The notes beneath the pieces are model-generated. The model was not told the origin of the DNA. It saw nothing but the letters and a program-made list of their open reading frames with translations, and ran no database searches. Source: Erythrobacter sp. (GTDB taxonomy: Bacteria; Pseudomonadota; Alphaproteobacteria; Sphingomonadales; Sphingomonadaceae). From it: a stretch of DNA of 64,000 nt. A program made the position numbers and the translations under genes. Location: assembly GCA_029937545.1 (NCBI GenBank), contig JAPYPR010000001.1:139730-203729 (forward strand). The letters are read 5' to 3'. Each line of letters begins with the position of its first letter. Within the stretch, counting starts at the first letter, position 1. Below are positions 18,839-27,591 of this stretch, one piece after another.

Positions 18839-19489
18839 TCAGTTCCTGAGCAGGATCGGGCACTGCACCCGCGCGGCGAGGAGTCCGAATTCGCGCAGCG
18901 AGAGGAAGTTTTCGAAGGCGAGACCATAATTTGCATCGCGCCGCCAGCGCACTTTGCAGCGCGTTTCCTTAAGGAACTCGTTCTCGATCCGCAGGCTCTG
19001 GTCGACTGCGAAGACATTGTCGCATTCCAGGCGCGCACCCTGCTGCGAAATGTTGGTAATGAAAGCGTTGGACTTCTGCGTCAGGGTCGAGGCGGTCACC
19101 GGCATCATGATGTTGAGCCGCAGCTGGCGCTTGGGAAAGCTCCAGTTCTCCTGGATCAGTCGATCGACGTCGATCCGCTCCGCGAATTTGTAGCTGGCAT
19201 CGAAATCGCGCGAGCGGACCTTGGTCAGCTCGTAGCTCTCGCCATTCTGCAACTCCAAGGCCACGGCCGCGTCGGTCGGCTGCGCGTGGAAGGTCCGTAT
19301 GCTGACCCCTGTCGCCGATACATCGCGAATGACGCAGACGAATTCGCCTTGTCCGCAGACCAGTTTCGCCGCACGAATCAGCGAGGTATAGCGCTCGGCG
19401 GCGCGTTTCTCGGTTCCGTTCTCGGTGCTCGTATCAGCGGCCAGACGCCCCGCCGTGAAATCCATGTCGCCCAACCCCAAATCGCTCAC
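18839..19489 (-). CDS. tandem PilZ-domain protein
   Basis: A 216-residue soluble protein with two PilZ-like barrels. The first has the c-di-GMP-binding arrangement KRAAERY (RxxxR) followed by DVSATG (DxSxxG). The second has NISQQG (NxSxxG) near residue 145, with a less clear arginine motif. It is probably a c-di-GMP-responsive regulator of motility, surface polysaccharide or cell cycle. It lies alone, convergent with msrB, with the tRNA-Leu gene upstream. Confidence 0.85.
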   Translation of the reverse strand: MSDLGLGDMDFTAGRLAADTSTENGTEKRAAERYTSLIRAAKLVCGQGEFVCVIRDVSATGVSIRTFHAQPTDAAVALELQNGESYELTKVRSRDFDASYKFAERIDVDRLIQENWSFPKRQLRLNIMMPVTASTLTQKSNAFITNISQQGARLECDNVFAVDQSLRIENEFLKETRCKVRWRRDANYGLAFENFLSLREFGLLAARVQCPILLRN

Positions 19490-19605
19490 GGCTCACAACC
19501 GTCCGTTCGAAATCCCCTATCCCGAACGGCGTTCAGTCATGGCAAATAGGGATCTACGGGTTAACACGAGGATAAGGCGGCGGCCTTCCTTCAGCCTGAA
19601 GCCGA

Positions 19606-19690
19606 TGGTGCGGGTGGTGGGACTCGAACCCACACGAGCAAAGCTCAGGGGATTTTAAGTCCCCGGCGTCTACCATTCCGCCACACCCGC
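19606..19690 (-). tRNA. tRNA-Leu (anticodon TAA)
   Basis: An 85-nt gene on the minus strand. The acceptor stem GCGGGTG pairs with CACCCGC, the anticodon stem-loop contains ACTTAAAAT with anticodon TAA, a class II long variable arm is present, the T-loop is GGTTCGAGTCC, and CCA is encoded at the 3' end (19606-19608). Confidence 0.97.
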
Positions 19691-19757
19691 TGCGGCGGCT
19701 GGTTAGGGTTTTCGGGGTGGCGACGCAATCGTCGAAGATAGCGTCGACCGAACGAAG

Positions 19758-20039
19758 TCAGTCCTCGTTGAGACGGCGCCGCATATCCTTGCCCGGCTTG
19801 AAATAGGGCACGCGTTTCGCGGGAACATCGACCGATTCGCCGGTCCGCGGATTGCGGCCCTTGCGGGCTTCGCGTTCGCGTGTGGAGAAGGCCCCGAAGC
19901 CGCGCAGTTCGACCCTGCCACCCTCGGCCAGGCGCTGGGCGATTTCCTCGAAGAAAATGTCGAGCACCTGCTCGACCTCCTCGCCGCGCAAGTCGGGATT
20001 GTCCTGCGCCAAGGCGGCAAGAAGTTCGGAACGGATCAT
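19758..20039 (-). CDS. ihfB: integration host factor subunit beta
   Basis: A 93-residue HU/IHF-family DNA-bending protein starting MIRSELLAALAQ. The beta-ribbon arm carries RKGRNPRTGESVDVPAKRVPYFKPGK, typical of IHF beta in Alphaproteobacteria, and the length matches the family. It acts as a heterodimer with IHF alpha in recombination, replication and transcription. The start at 20039 was chosen by homology; an extended reading up to 20156 adds a non-conserved leader. Confidence 0.95.
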   Translation of the reverse strand: MIRSELLAALAQDNPDLRGEEVEQVLDIFFEEIAQRLAEGGRVELRGFGAFSTREREARKGRNPRTGESVDVPAKRVPYFKPGKDMRRRLNED

Positions 20040-20198
20040 CTGCGTTCTCCCGACCGGCCCCGCTTTCGGCAGCCAGTACGATGCTTGTTTTTCGCGACCC
20101 GCCCGACGCGCGATCCCTTGCGTGTCCGGACAAGGCGATAGTGGCAGAACCCCCACCTGCCCGCAAGTAACGATTGTCCGTGGGTTTATCGGGCCGGT

Positions 20199-20540
20199 TC
20201 AGGCGTCCTGAAGCAGTTTGGCCGGTTCCACGCCGAGGCGTTTCATCCGGGCGCGGATTTCCGGCCATTCCTCGTCGAGAAACGCGCGCCGCTCGGTCTG
20301 CCGCAGGCGATCCGCCGCGCCGCGGACGACATACATGCCGACCCCGCGTTGCACCTCCACCAGCCCGTCGTTCTGGAATTGCTGGTAGGCTTTGGCCACG
20401 GTGAGCGGATTGGCGCCCTGCTCCGATGCCAACGCCCGAACCGAGGGTAGCATCTCGCCTTCCGCATAGCGCCCGTCGATGATGGCCGCGGCAATCATGT
20501 CGCGTAGCTTCAGATAGACCGGCTTGTTCTGGTTTAGCAT
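20199..20540 (-). CDS. GntR-family regulator, short YtrA type
   Basis: A 113-residue regulator: N-terminal winged HTH (PVYLKLRDMIAAAIIDGRYAEGEMLPSVRALASEQGANPLTVAKAY, written here only as its start and end landmarks PVYLKLRDM and PLTVAKAYQQF) plus a short C-terminal helical tail instead of a ligand-binding domain. That architecture fits the YtrA subfamily, which usually controls transporter genes. The divergent POT transporter gene starts 217 bp away and is the most obvious candidate target. The start at 20540 was chosen over a longer reading that adds a non-conserved leader. Confidence 0.88.
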   Translation of the reverse strand: MLNQNKPVYLKLRDMIAAAIIDGRYAEGEMLPSVRALASEQGANPLTVAKAYQQFQNDGLVEVQRGVGMYVVRGAADRLRQTERRAFLDEEWPEIRARMKRLGVEPAKLLQDA

Positions 20541-20756
20541 CGCGATTCCCCGAAACAGACTGCTACAGTGCCATAATACAGCGCGGCGCACAAGGTTCCC
20601 GGTCCTGACCCGCCTTGCTGTTCACCCAAAAAGCAAAGCGGTCACGACTGTAACTAAGGCTTCACATGCGCGCCCAAGCCGCTAGGGTGCGCGCTTTCTT
20701 CGGGGAGGCGGCGCGCGAACACGCGGCTGCCGCATGAATAGGGATAATCGGACACC

Positions 20757-22628
20757 ATGGTCGAAGGCGCCTTCTTCACATTCGGTTCCGCGTACGAGAT
20801 GTGGGCCTTCCGCATCGCGGTCGTGGCGCTGGTCTCGTTCCTCATCGGTGGAATGGTGCTTGTCACCCGCCCGCAGGAAGAGGTTATCGGCCATCCCAAG
20901 GGGCTGTTCCTGCTGTTCATGGCCGAGATGTGGGAGCGCTTCTCCTACTACGGCATGCGCGCCCTGCTGATCTTCTACCTCGTCCAGCACTGGCTGTTTT
21001 CCGATGCCGAGGCTTCGGTCATCTATGGCGCCTATACCGCGCTGGTGTACATTGCCCCCGTCGTCGGCGGCTACCTTGCGGACCGCTATGTCGGGCAGCG
21101 CAAGGCGGTGCTTTTCGGCGCGGTCCTGCTGACTTTCGGCCACTTCTTCATGGCCTTCGAAGGTGACGGGTCGCTCGGCCAGGACAACCCGATGATCAAC
21201 GTGTTCTGGCTCGCGCTGGCGCTGATCATCGTGGGTTCGGGTTTTCTCAAGGCGAATATCTCGGTCCTCGTCGGCCAACTCTATTCGCGGACGGACATCC
21301 GCCGCGATCCTGCCTACACCATCTTCTACATGGGCATTAACGTCGGCGCGGCGACTGCCTCGATCATCTGCGGCTATCTCGGCCAGACGGTGGGCTGGGA
21401 ATACGGCTTCGGCCTCGCCGGTTTCGGCATGCTCATCGGCCTCGTCTTCTTCGTGATCGGCAAGCCGCTACTGCGCGGCAAGGGCGAGCCGCAGAACCCC
21501 GAACGCATTGCCGGCGGCAAGGAGTACCTGATCTACGGTGTGGGTCTCGGCATGGTCGCGCTCTGCTGGCTGGCCATCCAGTACCAGGAGCTCGTCGGTG
21601 TCCTCCTCGGCGGGTTCGGCGGCGCGCTGGTCGCCTACGTCCTCTCGATCGTCACTTTCCAGATGGCCTACGGGTCGTGGAAGGCGGCGCCGACGGTGCC
21701 GTTCTTCGTCTACATCTCGAGCGCGGTCGGCCTGATCGTTTCGCTGATCGCGGCTTCGCAGGGTAGCGAACCGGCTCAGTACACTGCCGGTGCTTCGCTG
21801 TTGATCCTCATCGGGGTCCTGATCCAGCAATCGATGGTGAAGACTTTCCACGCGCGCGACCGGATCTTTGCGGCCATGTTCCTGATCATCGTCTCGGTGG
21901 TCTTCTGGGCCCTGTTCGAACAGGCCGGATCCAGTCTCAACCTGTTCACCGATCGTCACGTCGATACGGCGGGCGTCAGCGCATCGATCTTCCAGTCGGT
22001 CAATGCGATCTACATCGTTCTGCTGGCACCGCTCTTCGCGATGCTGTGGCAGGGCCTGGCGCGCAAAGGCATGGAGCCGAGCACGCCGATGAAGTTCGGC
22101 CTCGCCGTCGTGCAGGTCGGCCTCGGCTTCCTCGTCCTCGTCTGGGGCGCGGAAAGCGTGGGCGTGAACGTGCCGACGCCGGTGATCTTCATCTTCCTGA
22201 TCTACCTGCTGCACACCACCGGTGAGCTGTGCCTCAGCCCGGTCGGCCTCTCGGCCATGAACCGCCTCAGCCCGGCACATATCGCTTCGCTGGTGATGGG
22301 CACGTGGTTCTTCGCATCGGCCACCGGCAACTTCGCCGCCGGCCTGATCGCTGCGGCCACCGGCGCCGAGGGCGTGGGCGAGGAGGCCGGCAAGCAGCTG
22401 GTCCTCGACGTTTACGGCACCGTCGGCTGGTGGGCCGTTGCCATCGGCGTCGGCGTCATGGTCCTCAGCCCGCTGGTCAAGAAGCTGTTGCATCTCGACA
22501 CGCTGCGCGACGACAATGTCGGCGACGATCTCGAAGGCCAGGCCGGTGCCGGTCTCGAGGCACAGGAAGCCGGCATGCATCCGGCGACCGATCCGCAAAT
22601 GCCGGGCAAGCACGAAGAGAACCGCTGA
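20757..22628 (+). CDS. POT/PTR-family proton-coupled peptide transporter
   Basis: A 623-residue inner-membrane symporter importing di- and tripeptides with protons. The first core helix contains the family signature EMWERFSYYGMRAL (ExxERF with the downstream YYG), and the family motif GxxxADRYxGxRK appears as GGYLADRYVGQRKAV. There are 13-14 hydrophobic segments. An extra N-terminal hydrophobic segment precedes the core and a 50-residue acidic, alanine-rich tail follows it, so it is longer than the ~500-aa norm. The gene precedes two amidohydrolase-family genes, consistent with peptide use. Confidence 0.93.
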   Translation: MVEGAFFTFGSAYEMWAFRIAVVALVSFLIGGMVLVTRPQEEVIGHPKGLFLLFMAEMWERFSYYGMRALLIFYLVQHWLFSDAEASVIYGAYTALVYIAPVVGGYLADRYVGQRKAVLFGAVLLTFGHFFMAFEGDGSLGQDNPMINVFWLALALIIVGSGFLKANISVLVGQLYSRTDIRRDPAYTIFYMGINVGAATASIICGYLGQTVGWEYGFGLAGFGMLIGLVFFVIGKPLLRGKGEPQNPERIAGGKEYLIYGVGLGMVALCWLAIQYQELVGVLLGGFGGALVAYVLSIVTFQMAYGSWKAAPTVPFFVYISSAVGLIVSLIAASQGSEPAQYTAGASLLILIGVLIQQSMVKTFHARDRIFAAMFLIIVSVVFWALFEQAGSSLNLFTDRHVDTAGVSASIFQSVNAIYIVLLAPLFAMLWQGLARKGMEPSTPMKFGLAVVQVGLGFLVLVWGAESVGVNVPTPVIFIFLIYLLHTTGELCLSPVGLSAMNRLSPAHIASLVMGTWFFASATGNFAAGLIAAATGAEGVGEEAGKQLVLDVYGTVGWWAVAIGVGVMVLSPLVKKLLHLDTLRDDNVGDDLEGQAGAGLEAQEAGMHPATDPQMPGKHEENR

Positions 22629-22710
22629 TCGGCGAACACGTCTCGACGAAAGGCAATTGACCGCACGGGCCGGGGCAGCGATGCTCCGGCCCGACTGCTT
22701 TGGGGGACCC

Positions 22711-24084
22711 ATGAAACGTTACGCTCTATTCGCCTGCGCCGCCGCCTTCGCGATGGCCGGATGTTCGACCACGGGAAGCGCAGACGATGCGTCCGACAGG
22801 GACTGGACGGCGCCGGTCGGGGAAGACGGCAACGCGCCCTTCTCATCCACTTACGAACGCTATCCGGGGCGGCCGACTGCGCTGGTCGGCGCGACCGTCT
22901 ATGACGGCGCGGGCAACCGCATCGACAATGGCACGGTACTGTTCCGCGATGGCGAGGTGGTCGGTGTCGGCGACGCATCCCTCGACACCTCCGGCTACGA
23001 TGTTCTCGACGGCAGCGGCAAGTTCGTGACGCCGGGCATCATCGACATCCACTCGCACCTCGGCGACTATCCGACTCCGAGCGTCGATGCGCATTCGGAC
23101 GGCAACGAGGCGACCAGCCCGACGACCCCCGAAGTCTGGGCCGAACATTCGGTTTGGCCGCAAGACCCCGGATTCACCCGCGCGCTCGCCAACGGCGGGG
23201 TCACGGCGCTGCAGATCCTGCCTGGCTCGGCCAACCTCATGGGCGGGCGCTCGGTGACGCTCAAGAATGTGCCTGCGCGAACGGTGCAGGGGATGAAGTT
23301 TCCCGGCGCGCCCTATGGCTTCAAGATGGCCTGCGGCGAAAACCCCAAGCGCGTCTATGGCAATCGCGGGCGAATGCCGTCCACGCGCATGGGCAATTTC
23401 GCGGTAAACCGGCAGACCTGGCTCGATGCGCGCGCCTATGACGGCAAGAAGCGCGATCTCGCCAAGGAAACGCTGAAGGGCGTGCTCGACGGTGAGATCC
23501 TGGTCCACAACCACTGCTACCGCGCCGACGAGATGGCGCTGGTGATGGATATGGCCAAGGAAATGGGCTACAAGGTCAGCGCCTTCCACCACGCGGTCGA
23601 AGCATACAAGATCGGCGACCTGCTGCGCGAAAACGATGTGTGCAGCGCGATCTGGGCCGACTGGTACGGCTTCAAGATGGAAAGCTATGACGGCATTCTC
23701 GAAAATGCCGCCTTCTTGCAGCGCGAAGGGGCCTGCGTGGTGATCCATTCGGACAGCGCGCAAGATATCCAGCGCCTCAACCAGGAAGCCGCCAAGGCGC
23801 AGGCCGCGGGCCGCCGCCTCGGAATCGACATTTCCGATGCGACCGTGATCGGCTGGATCACGCTCAACGCCGCCAAGGCGATGGGGATCGACGACATGAC
23901 CGGCAGCCTCGAACCCGGCAAGATGGCCGATGTGGTGTTGTGGAACGGCGACCCTCTGAGCGTCTACTCCCGGCCCGAGAAGGTCTGGGTCGACGGTGCG
24001 CTGATGTATGACGCGCTGGACCGCAAGCGGCGGCCGGTAAGCGATTTCGAGCTTGGCCAGCCGGGCGAAGGAGATGTGAAATGA
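22711..24084 (+). CDS. amidohydrolase lipoprotein, catalytically complete member of a tandem pair
   Basis: A 457-residue metal-dependent hydrolase of the imidazolonepropionase-like amidohydrolase class. The signal ends in a lipobox (AMAGC), so it should be an envelope lipoprotein. All expected metal ligands can be read: HSH at 114-116, histidines at 266/268 (VHNHC) and 293/294 (FHH), and Asp348 in HSDS. The exact substrate is unknown; peptidase or dipeptidase activity has been seen in relatives. It overlaps the next gene by 4 bp (ATGA). The start at 22711 places the signal peptide correctly. Confidence 0.9.
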   Translation: MKRYALFACAAAFAMAGCSTTGSADDASDRDWTAPVGEDGNAPFSSTYERYPGRPTALVGATVYDGAGNRIDNGTVLFRDGEVVGVGDASLDTSGYDVLDGSGKFVTPGIIDIHSHLGDYPTPSVDAHSDGNEATSPTTPEVWAEHSVWPQDPGFTRALANGGVTALQILPGSANLMGGRSVTLKNVPARTVQGMKFPGAPYGFKMACGENPKRVYGNRGRMPSTRMGNFAVNRQTWLDARAYDGKKRDLAKETLKGVLDGEILVHNHCYRADEMALVMDMAKEMGYKVSAFHHAVEAYKIGDLLRENDVCSAIWADWYGFKMESYDGILENAAFLQREGACVVIHSDSAQDIQRLNQEAAKAQAAGRRLGIDISDATVIGWITLNAAKAMGIDDMTGSLEPGKMADVVLWNGDPLSVYSRPEKVWVDGALMYDALDRKRRPVSDFELGQPGEGDVK

Positions 24085-25463
24085 AGCGCGCTCTTGCCTT
24101 TGCTGCAGGTCTGCTGGCCTGTACCTCCGCCCTCCCCGCTGCCGCGCAGAACATTGCCATGACCGGCGTGACTGTCGCCACCGGGGACGGTTCCGATCCA
24201 ATCGAGAACGGTGCTGTGGTCGTGGAGAACGGCCGCGTAGTCTACGCCGGGCCTGCTGCGGGAATGCCGCAGACGGCTATGCCGCTGATGGAAGCCGCAC
24301 CGGGGACCTGGGTCACGCCAGGGCTCGTCGCCACGGTCACAAACCTCGGCCTGTGGGATGTGGGCGCGGTCAGCGAGTCCAACGATATCCGCGCGAGCGG
24401 CTCGCCCTTCAGCGCGGCGCTGGACGCGGCACCGATCGTCAATCCGGCATCGCAGCATATCGCCATACACCGGGCGGCGGGCGTCACTCGCGCCGCCACG
24501 GTGACTTCGGCGAGCAGCTCGATCTTCGGCGGACAGGGCGCGATTATCGATCTGGGCGCCGATCCGCAGGCGGTAACGCGCGCAAGAGCGTTCCAGATCG
24601 TATCGCTGGGCGAAAGCGGTGCGCGCCTCGCCGGTGGCAGCCGTGCGTCGGCCCATGCCCTGCTGCGCAACGCCCTGCGCGAAGCGAGCGAGTTCGGCAG
24701 CGACGCGCGCATTCCCGGCATCCGCTCCCGGCCGGCGGAACAGGGTGTGGGCGACGATGTGCCGCTCGATCCGCGACTGGTCGACAATCGCGCCGGGCGG
24801 GGCGACGATGTGTTGCTGAGCCGCTTCGATGCCGCCGCGCTGGTCCCCGTAGTCCGCGGGGAACAGCCGCTTTACGTGATGGTCGAACGCGCATCCGATA
24901 TCCGCAGCGTGCTGGCCTTGAGGCAGGAATTTGCCAATCTCGACCTCGTGCTGGTCGGCGCAAGCGAAGGCTGGCTGGTCGCGAGGGATATCGCGGCCGC
25001 CGGCGTGCCGGTGATCGCCGACGGGCTGGATGATTTGCCGCAGGGGTTCGAGGAGCTTGCCGCGACGCAGAGCAATATCGGCCGCATGGTCAAGGCGGGC
25101 GTCACGGTCGCCATCAATGCAGCTGCGATGGAAAACCCGCGCAATCTCAACCAATATGCCGGCAATCTCGTCGCCCTGTCGCGCATTCCGGGTGCCGACG
25201 GGCTGAGCTGGGGTCAGGCCTTCGCCTCCATCACGTCGGTCCCGGCACGAATCAGCGGGATCGGCGATCGCGCGGGCGTGCTTGCACCCGGTGCCGCGGG
25301 CGACATCGTAATATGGGATGGCGATCCGCTCGAAGTCGGCGCCATGCCGACGCGCGTATATATCGACGGGGTGGAGCAGCCGCTCGAAAACCACCAGAGT
25401 CGTTTGCGCGATCGCTATCGCGATCTCGACGAGAGCGACTTGCCCAAAGCCTACGACTGGTAA
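24081..25463 (+). CDS. amidohydrolase-fold protein lacking metal ligands, probable pseudoenzyme
   Basis: A 460-residue exported protein (signal [20 protein letters not shown]) homologous to the preceding gene and translationally coupled to it. The fold landmarks are kept (VTPGLVATVTNLG, the C-terminal GVLAPGAAGDIVIWDGDPLE), but the metal ligands are not: the HxH becomes TVTNL, the VHNH histidines become YVMVE, FHH becomes LVGAS, and HSD becomes INAAA. It therefore probably cannot bind the usual metal centre. It may be a structural or regulatory partner of the active enzyme. FKBP follows 13 bp later. Confidence 0.88.
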   Translation: MKRALAFAAGLLACTSALPAAAQNIAMTGVTVATGDGSDPIENGAVVVENGRVVYAGPAAGMPQTAMPLMEAAPGTWVTPGLVATVTNLGLWDVGAVSESNDIRASGSPFSAALDAAPIVNPASQHIAIHRAAGVTRAATVTSASSSIFGGQGAIIDLGADPQAVTRARAFQIVSLGESGARLAGGSRASAHALLRNALREASEFGSDARIPGIRSRPAEQGVGDDVPLDPRLVDNRAGRGDDVLLSRFDAAALVPVVRGEQPLYVMVERASDIRSVLALRQEFANLDLVLVGASEGWLVARDIAAAGVPVIADGLDDLPQGFEELAATQSNIGRMVKAGVTVAINAAAMENPRNLNQYAGNLVALSRIPGADGLSWGQAFASITSVPARISGIGDRAGVLAPGAAGDIVIWDGDPLEVGAMPTRVYIDGVEQPLENHQSRLRDRYRDLDESDLPKAYDW

Positions 25464-25476
25464 GGTGACAAAAGAT

Positions 25477-25971
25477 ATGCGGACGACTTTCCTCGCTCTC
25501 GGCGCGGCGGCGCTGGCGGTCGGTGTCCACGCCCTGTCGGCGCAGGACAGCCCGCCGGACCGCTCGCAGGATATTGCCTGGATGAATGCTCAGCAGAGCT
25601 ATCTCGCGGGTCTGAAGGCGGAGGATGGCTGGCGCTACGAGCCGGGCGGACTGCGCTGGCGCTATGTCGACTATGCGGCGAGCGAGCGCAGCCCGACCGT
25701 CGAAGACACGGTGACGGTGCATTATGCCGGCACCTTCATCGATGGAGAAACCTTCGATTCGAGCTTCGACCGTGGCGAACCGGCGACCTTCCCGCTCGGC
25801 CGCCTGATCAAGGGTTGGCAACTCGCCATCCCGAAGATGGGCGTGGGCGATACGATCGAAGTCGCAATCCCGGCCGAGCTGGCCTATGGCGTGGAGGGGA
25901 AGGGACCGATCCCTGGCGGCGCGACGCTGCTGTTCAAGGTCCAGCTGATCGATTTCGAAGCCGCGGAGTAG
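25477..25971 (+). CDS. exported FKBP-type peptidyl-prolyl isomerase
   Basis: A 164-residue protein with an N-terminal signal (FLALGAAALAVGVHALSAQ) and an FKBP domain: VTVHYAGTFIDGETFDSSF, FPLGRLIKGWQLAIPKM and IPAELAYGVEGKGPIPGG. It should accelerate proline isomerisation in periplasmic proteins. It lies 13 bp after the pseudo-amidohydrolase gene, so it may help fold that pair. The ATG at 25477 follows AAAGAT. Confidence 0.93.
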   Translation: MRTTFLALGAAALAVGVHALSAQDSPPDRSQDIAWMNAQQSYLAGLKAEDGWRYEPGGLRWRYVDYAASERSPTVEDTVTVHYAGTFIDGETFDSSFDRGEPATFPLGRLIKGWQLAIPKMGVGDTIEVAIPAELAYGVEGKGPIPGGATLLFKVQLIDFEAAE

Positions 25972-26045
25972 CCTCGAAAGCAAGCCGCTTGCAAAAGGGT
26001 TTCGATCTGCTACCTATGTTCACGCTGTAAACATAGGAGTGGGTG

Positions 26046-26723
26046 ATGGATCAGGCTCTCGTTTCGCTTCTCGCCGCATCGGTGGTGCTGGTCGGCACGC
26101 ATTTCGCACTATCGCATCCCCTGCGCGCGCCGCTTGTGTCGGCGCTGCGCGAGGGCGGCTTCATGCTGGCCTACAATGCCGTAGCCATCGCCTGCATGGT
26201 GTGGATGTATCTGGCCTTCAAGGACGCCCCGCCGGCCGATCTGGGCGGGTCCGGCGATCTCGGCTGGGCATTCGCGACCGTCCTAACGCTTCCAGCGCTG
26301 GCGCTGTTCCTCGGCGCGATGACGCCGCGCAATCCGGCGATGCCCACGCCGGGAGCGGAGGCGGCAGCGCGGGCGCGGCCGGCGGGGGCGTTCCTCATCA
26401 CGCGCCATCCGATGATGTGGGGCTTTGCGCTCTGGGCTCTGTCGCACATCGTGCTTTGGTGGAGCACCCGCACGCTGATCGTCGCCGGAGCGATCCTGAT
26501 TCTCGCGCTGGTCGGGGCGAAGCTGCAGGACGCCAAGAAGCGCGGCCAGATGGGCGATGCGTGGCTGGCGTGGGAAGCCGAGACGAGCTTCGTCCCGCGC
26601 CTGTCGAAGCTTGGCGCGCTGGGCTGGAAGGGCTGGCTTGCGGCGCTGCTCGCCTGGGGCGTGCTGATGTGGGTGCACCTGCCGCTGCGCGGCATCCCGG
26701 CGGGTGTGTTCCGCTGGACTTGA
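26046..26723 (+). CDS. NnrU-family membrane protein
   Basis: A 225-residue polytopic membrane protein of the NnrU family, originally linked to denitrification, with six or seven hydrophobic segments. Family landmarks are GTHFALSHPLRAPLV at the N-terminus and FLITRHPMMWGFALWALSHI near residue 117. NnrU relatives also overlap the isoprenylcysteine-methyltransferase-like/NnrU fold, and no denitrification genes are near, so the function is open. Start ATG at 26046 has AGGAG at 26035, seven bases upstream. Confidence 0.87.
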   Translation: MDQALVSLLAASVVLVGTHFALSHPLRAPLVSALREGGFMLAYNAVAIACMVWMYLAFKDAPPADLGGSGDLGWAFATVLTLPALALFLGAMTPRNPAMPTPGAEAAARARPAGAFLITRHPMMWGFALWALSHIVLWWSTRTLIVAGAILILALVGAKLQDAKKRGQMGDAWLAWEAETSFVPRLSKLGALGWKGWLAALLAWGVLMWVHLPLRGIPAGVFRWT

Positions 26724-26725
26724 CC

Positions 26726-26784
26726 GTCCTCAAGTAGCGAAGCGGCAGGACGAAAGATGTCCTCAAGTAGCGAAGCGGTAGGAC
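26726..26784. repeat. two tandem 26-bp hairpin repeats
   Basis: Copies at 26726-26751 and 26759-26784 differ at one base (C/T). Each begins GTCCTCAAGTAGCGAAGCGG and ends AGGAC, so the GTCCT/AGGAC ends can pair. The repeat period is 33 bp. They sit between the convergent NnrU and enoyl-CoA hydratase genes, where they may act as a bidirectional terminator or a REP-like element. Confidence 0.75.
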
Positions 26785-26793
26785 AGAGAGAAC

Positions 26794-27591
26794 TCAGCTA
26801 CCGGTGAAGTTCGGAGACCGCTTTTCGATCAGTGCGTCGACGCCCTCCATGTGGTCCTCGGTCAGGTGCATCAGCGCCTGCGTATTCGCCGCCATTTCCA
26901 GCGCGGTGTCGTAGCTGACCGAGCGCCCCTGCCGCATCAGGTTCTTCGCCTGCCGCAGCGCATGCGGGGGCATGGCCGCGACCTTGCTCGCGAGCGCGCG
27001 GGCTTCGTCCATGAGTGCATCGCCCTCGACCACGCGGCTGACGAGGCCCCAGTCCTGCGCGGTCGCGGCGTCGATCACGTCGCCGGTGTAGAACAGCTCC
27101 GCCGCGCGCGCCTCGCCGATGATGCGCGGCAGGATCCACGTGCCGCCGTCGCCCGGGATGATGCCGAGCTTGAGGAAGGTAACGCCGAACTTCGCGGAGG
27201 TGCTGGCGATGCGCATGTCGGCGAGGCAGGCAAGGTCGCACCCCAGCCCGATCGCCGGCCCGTTGACCGCCGCGATCAGCGGCACGCGCAGCCCGTAGAG
27301 CGCGCGCAGCACCTTGTGGATGTTGTTGCGGTAGCCGTCGGAGATTTCCGGCGCGGTCCCGCCGAAGGTGCCGGTGCGCTCCTTCATCGCCTTGATATCG
27401 CCGCCCGCAGAGAACGCCCGCCCCGCGCCGGTGAGGATCACGCAGCGTACGTCCATGTCGGCATTAATCGCATCGCAGGCCGCGGCGAAGGCATCCCCGT
27501 CGCCAGATGCCCCGAGAGGGTTCATCGTATCGGGGCGGTTGAGGGTGAGCGTGGAGACGTGGTCAGCGGTGTGGGTGGTCAGTAGAGTCAT
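26794..27591 (-). CDS. enoyl-CoA hydratase/isomerase family protein
   Basis: A 265-residue crotonase-fold enzyme acting on acyl-CoA thioesters. The oxyanion-hole segments are FSAGGDIKAM near residue 62 and AAVNGPAIGLGCDLACLADM near residue 107. The second contains the usual glycines, but the position often filled by a catalytic glutamate (near residue 116) is not obviously conserved, so isomerase or thioesterase chemistry is possible. It is the last gene of a dxs - hydrolase - hydratase operon, overlapping the hydrolase stop by 4 bp. Confidence 0.9.
   Translation of the reverse strand: MTLLTTHTADHVSTLTLNRPDTMNPLGASGDGDAFAAACDAINADMDVRCVILTGAGRAFSAGGDIKAMKERTGTFGGTAPEISDGYRNNIHKVLRALYGLRVPLIAAVNGPAIGLGCDLACLADMRIASTSAKFGVTFLKLGIIPGDGGTWILPRIIGEARAAELFYTGDVIDAATAQDWGLVSRVVEGDALMDEARALASKVAAMPPHALRQAKNLMRQGRSVSYDTALEMAANTQALMHLTEDHMEGVDALIEKRSPNFTGS

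Noticed and set aside
20541-20756. Operator for the GntR-family regulator
   Set aside because: The TATTATG-like hexamer and repeated CTGTA words near 20563-20581 do not form a convincing inverted repeat or promoter.
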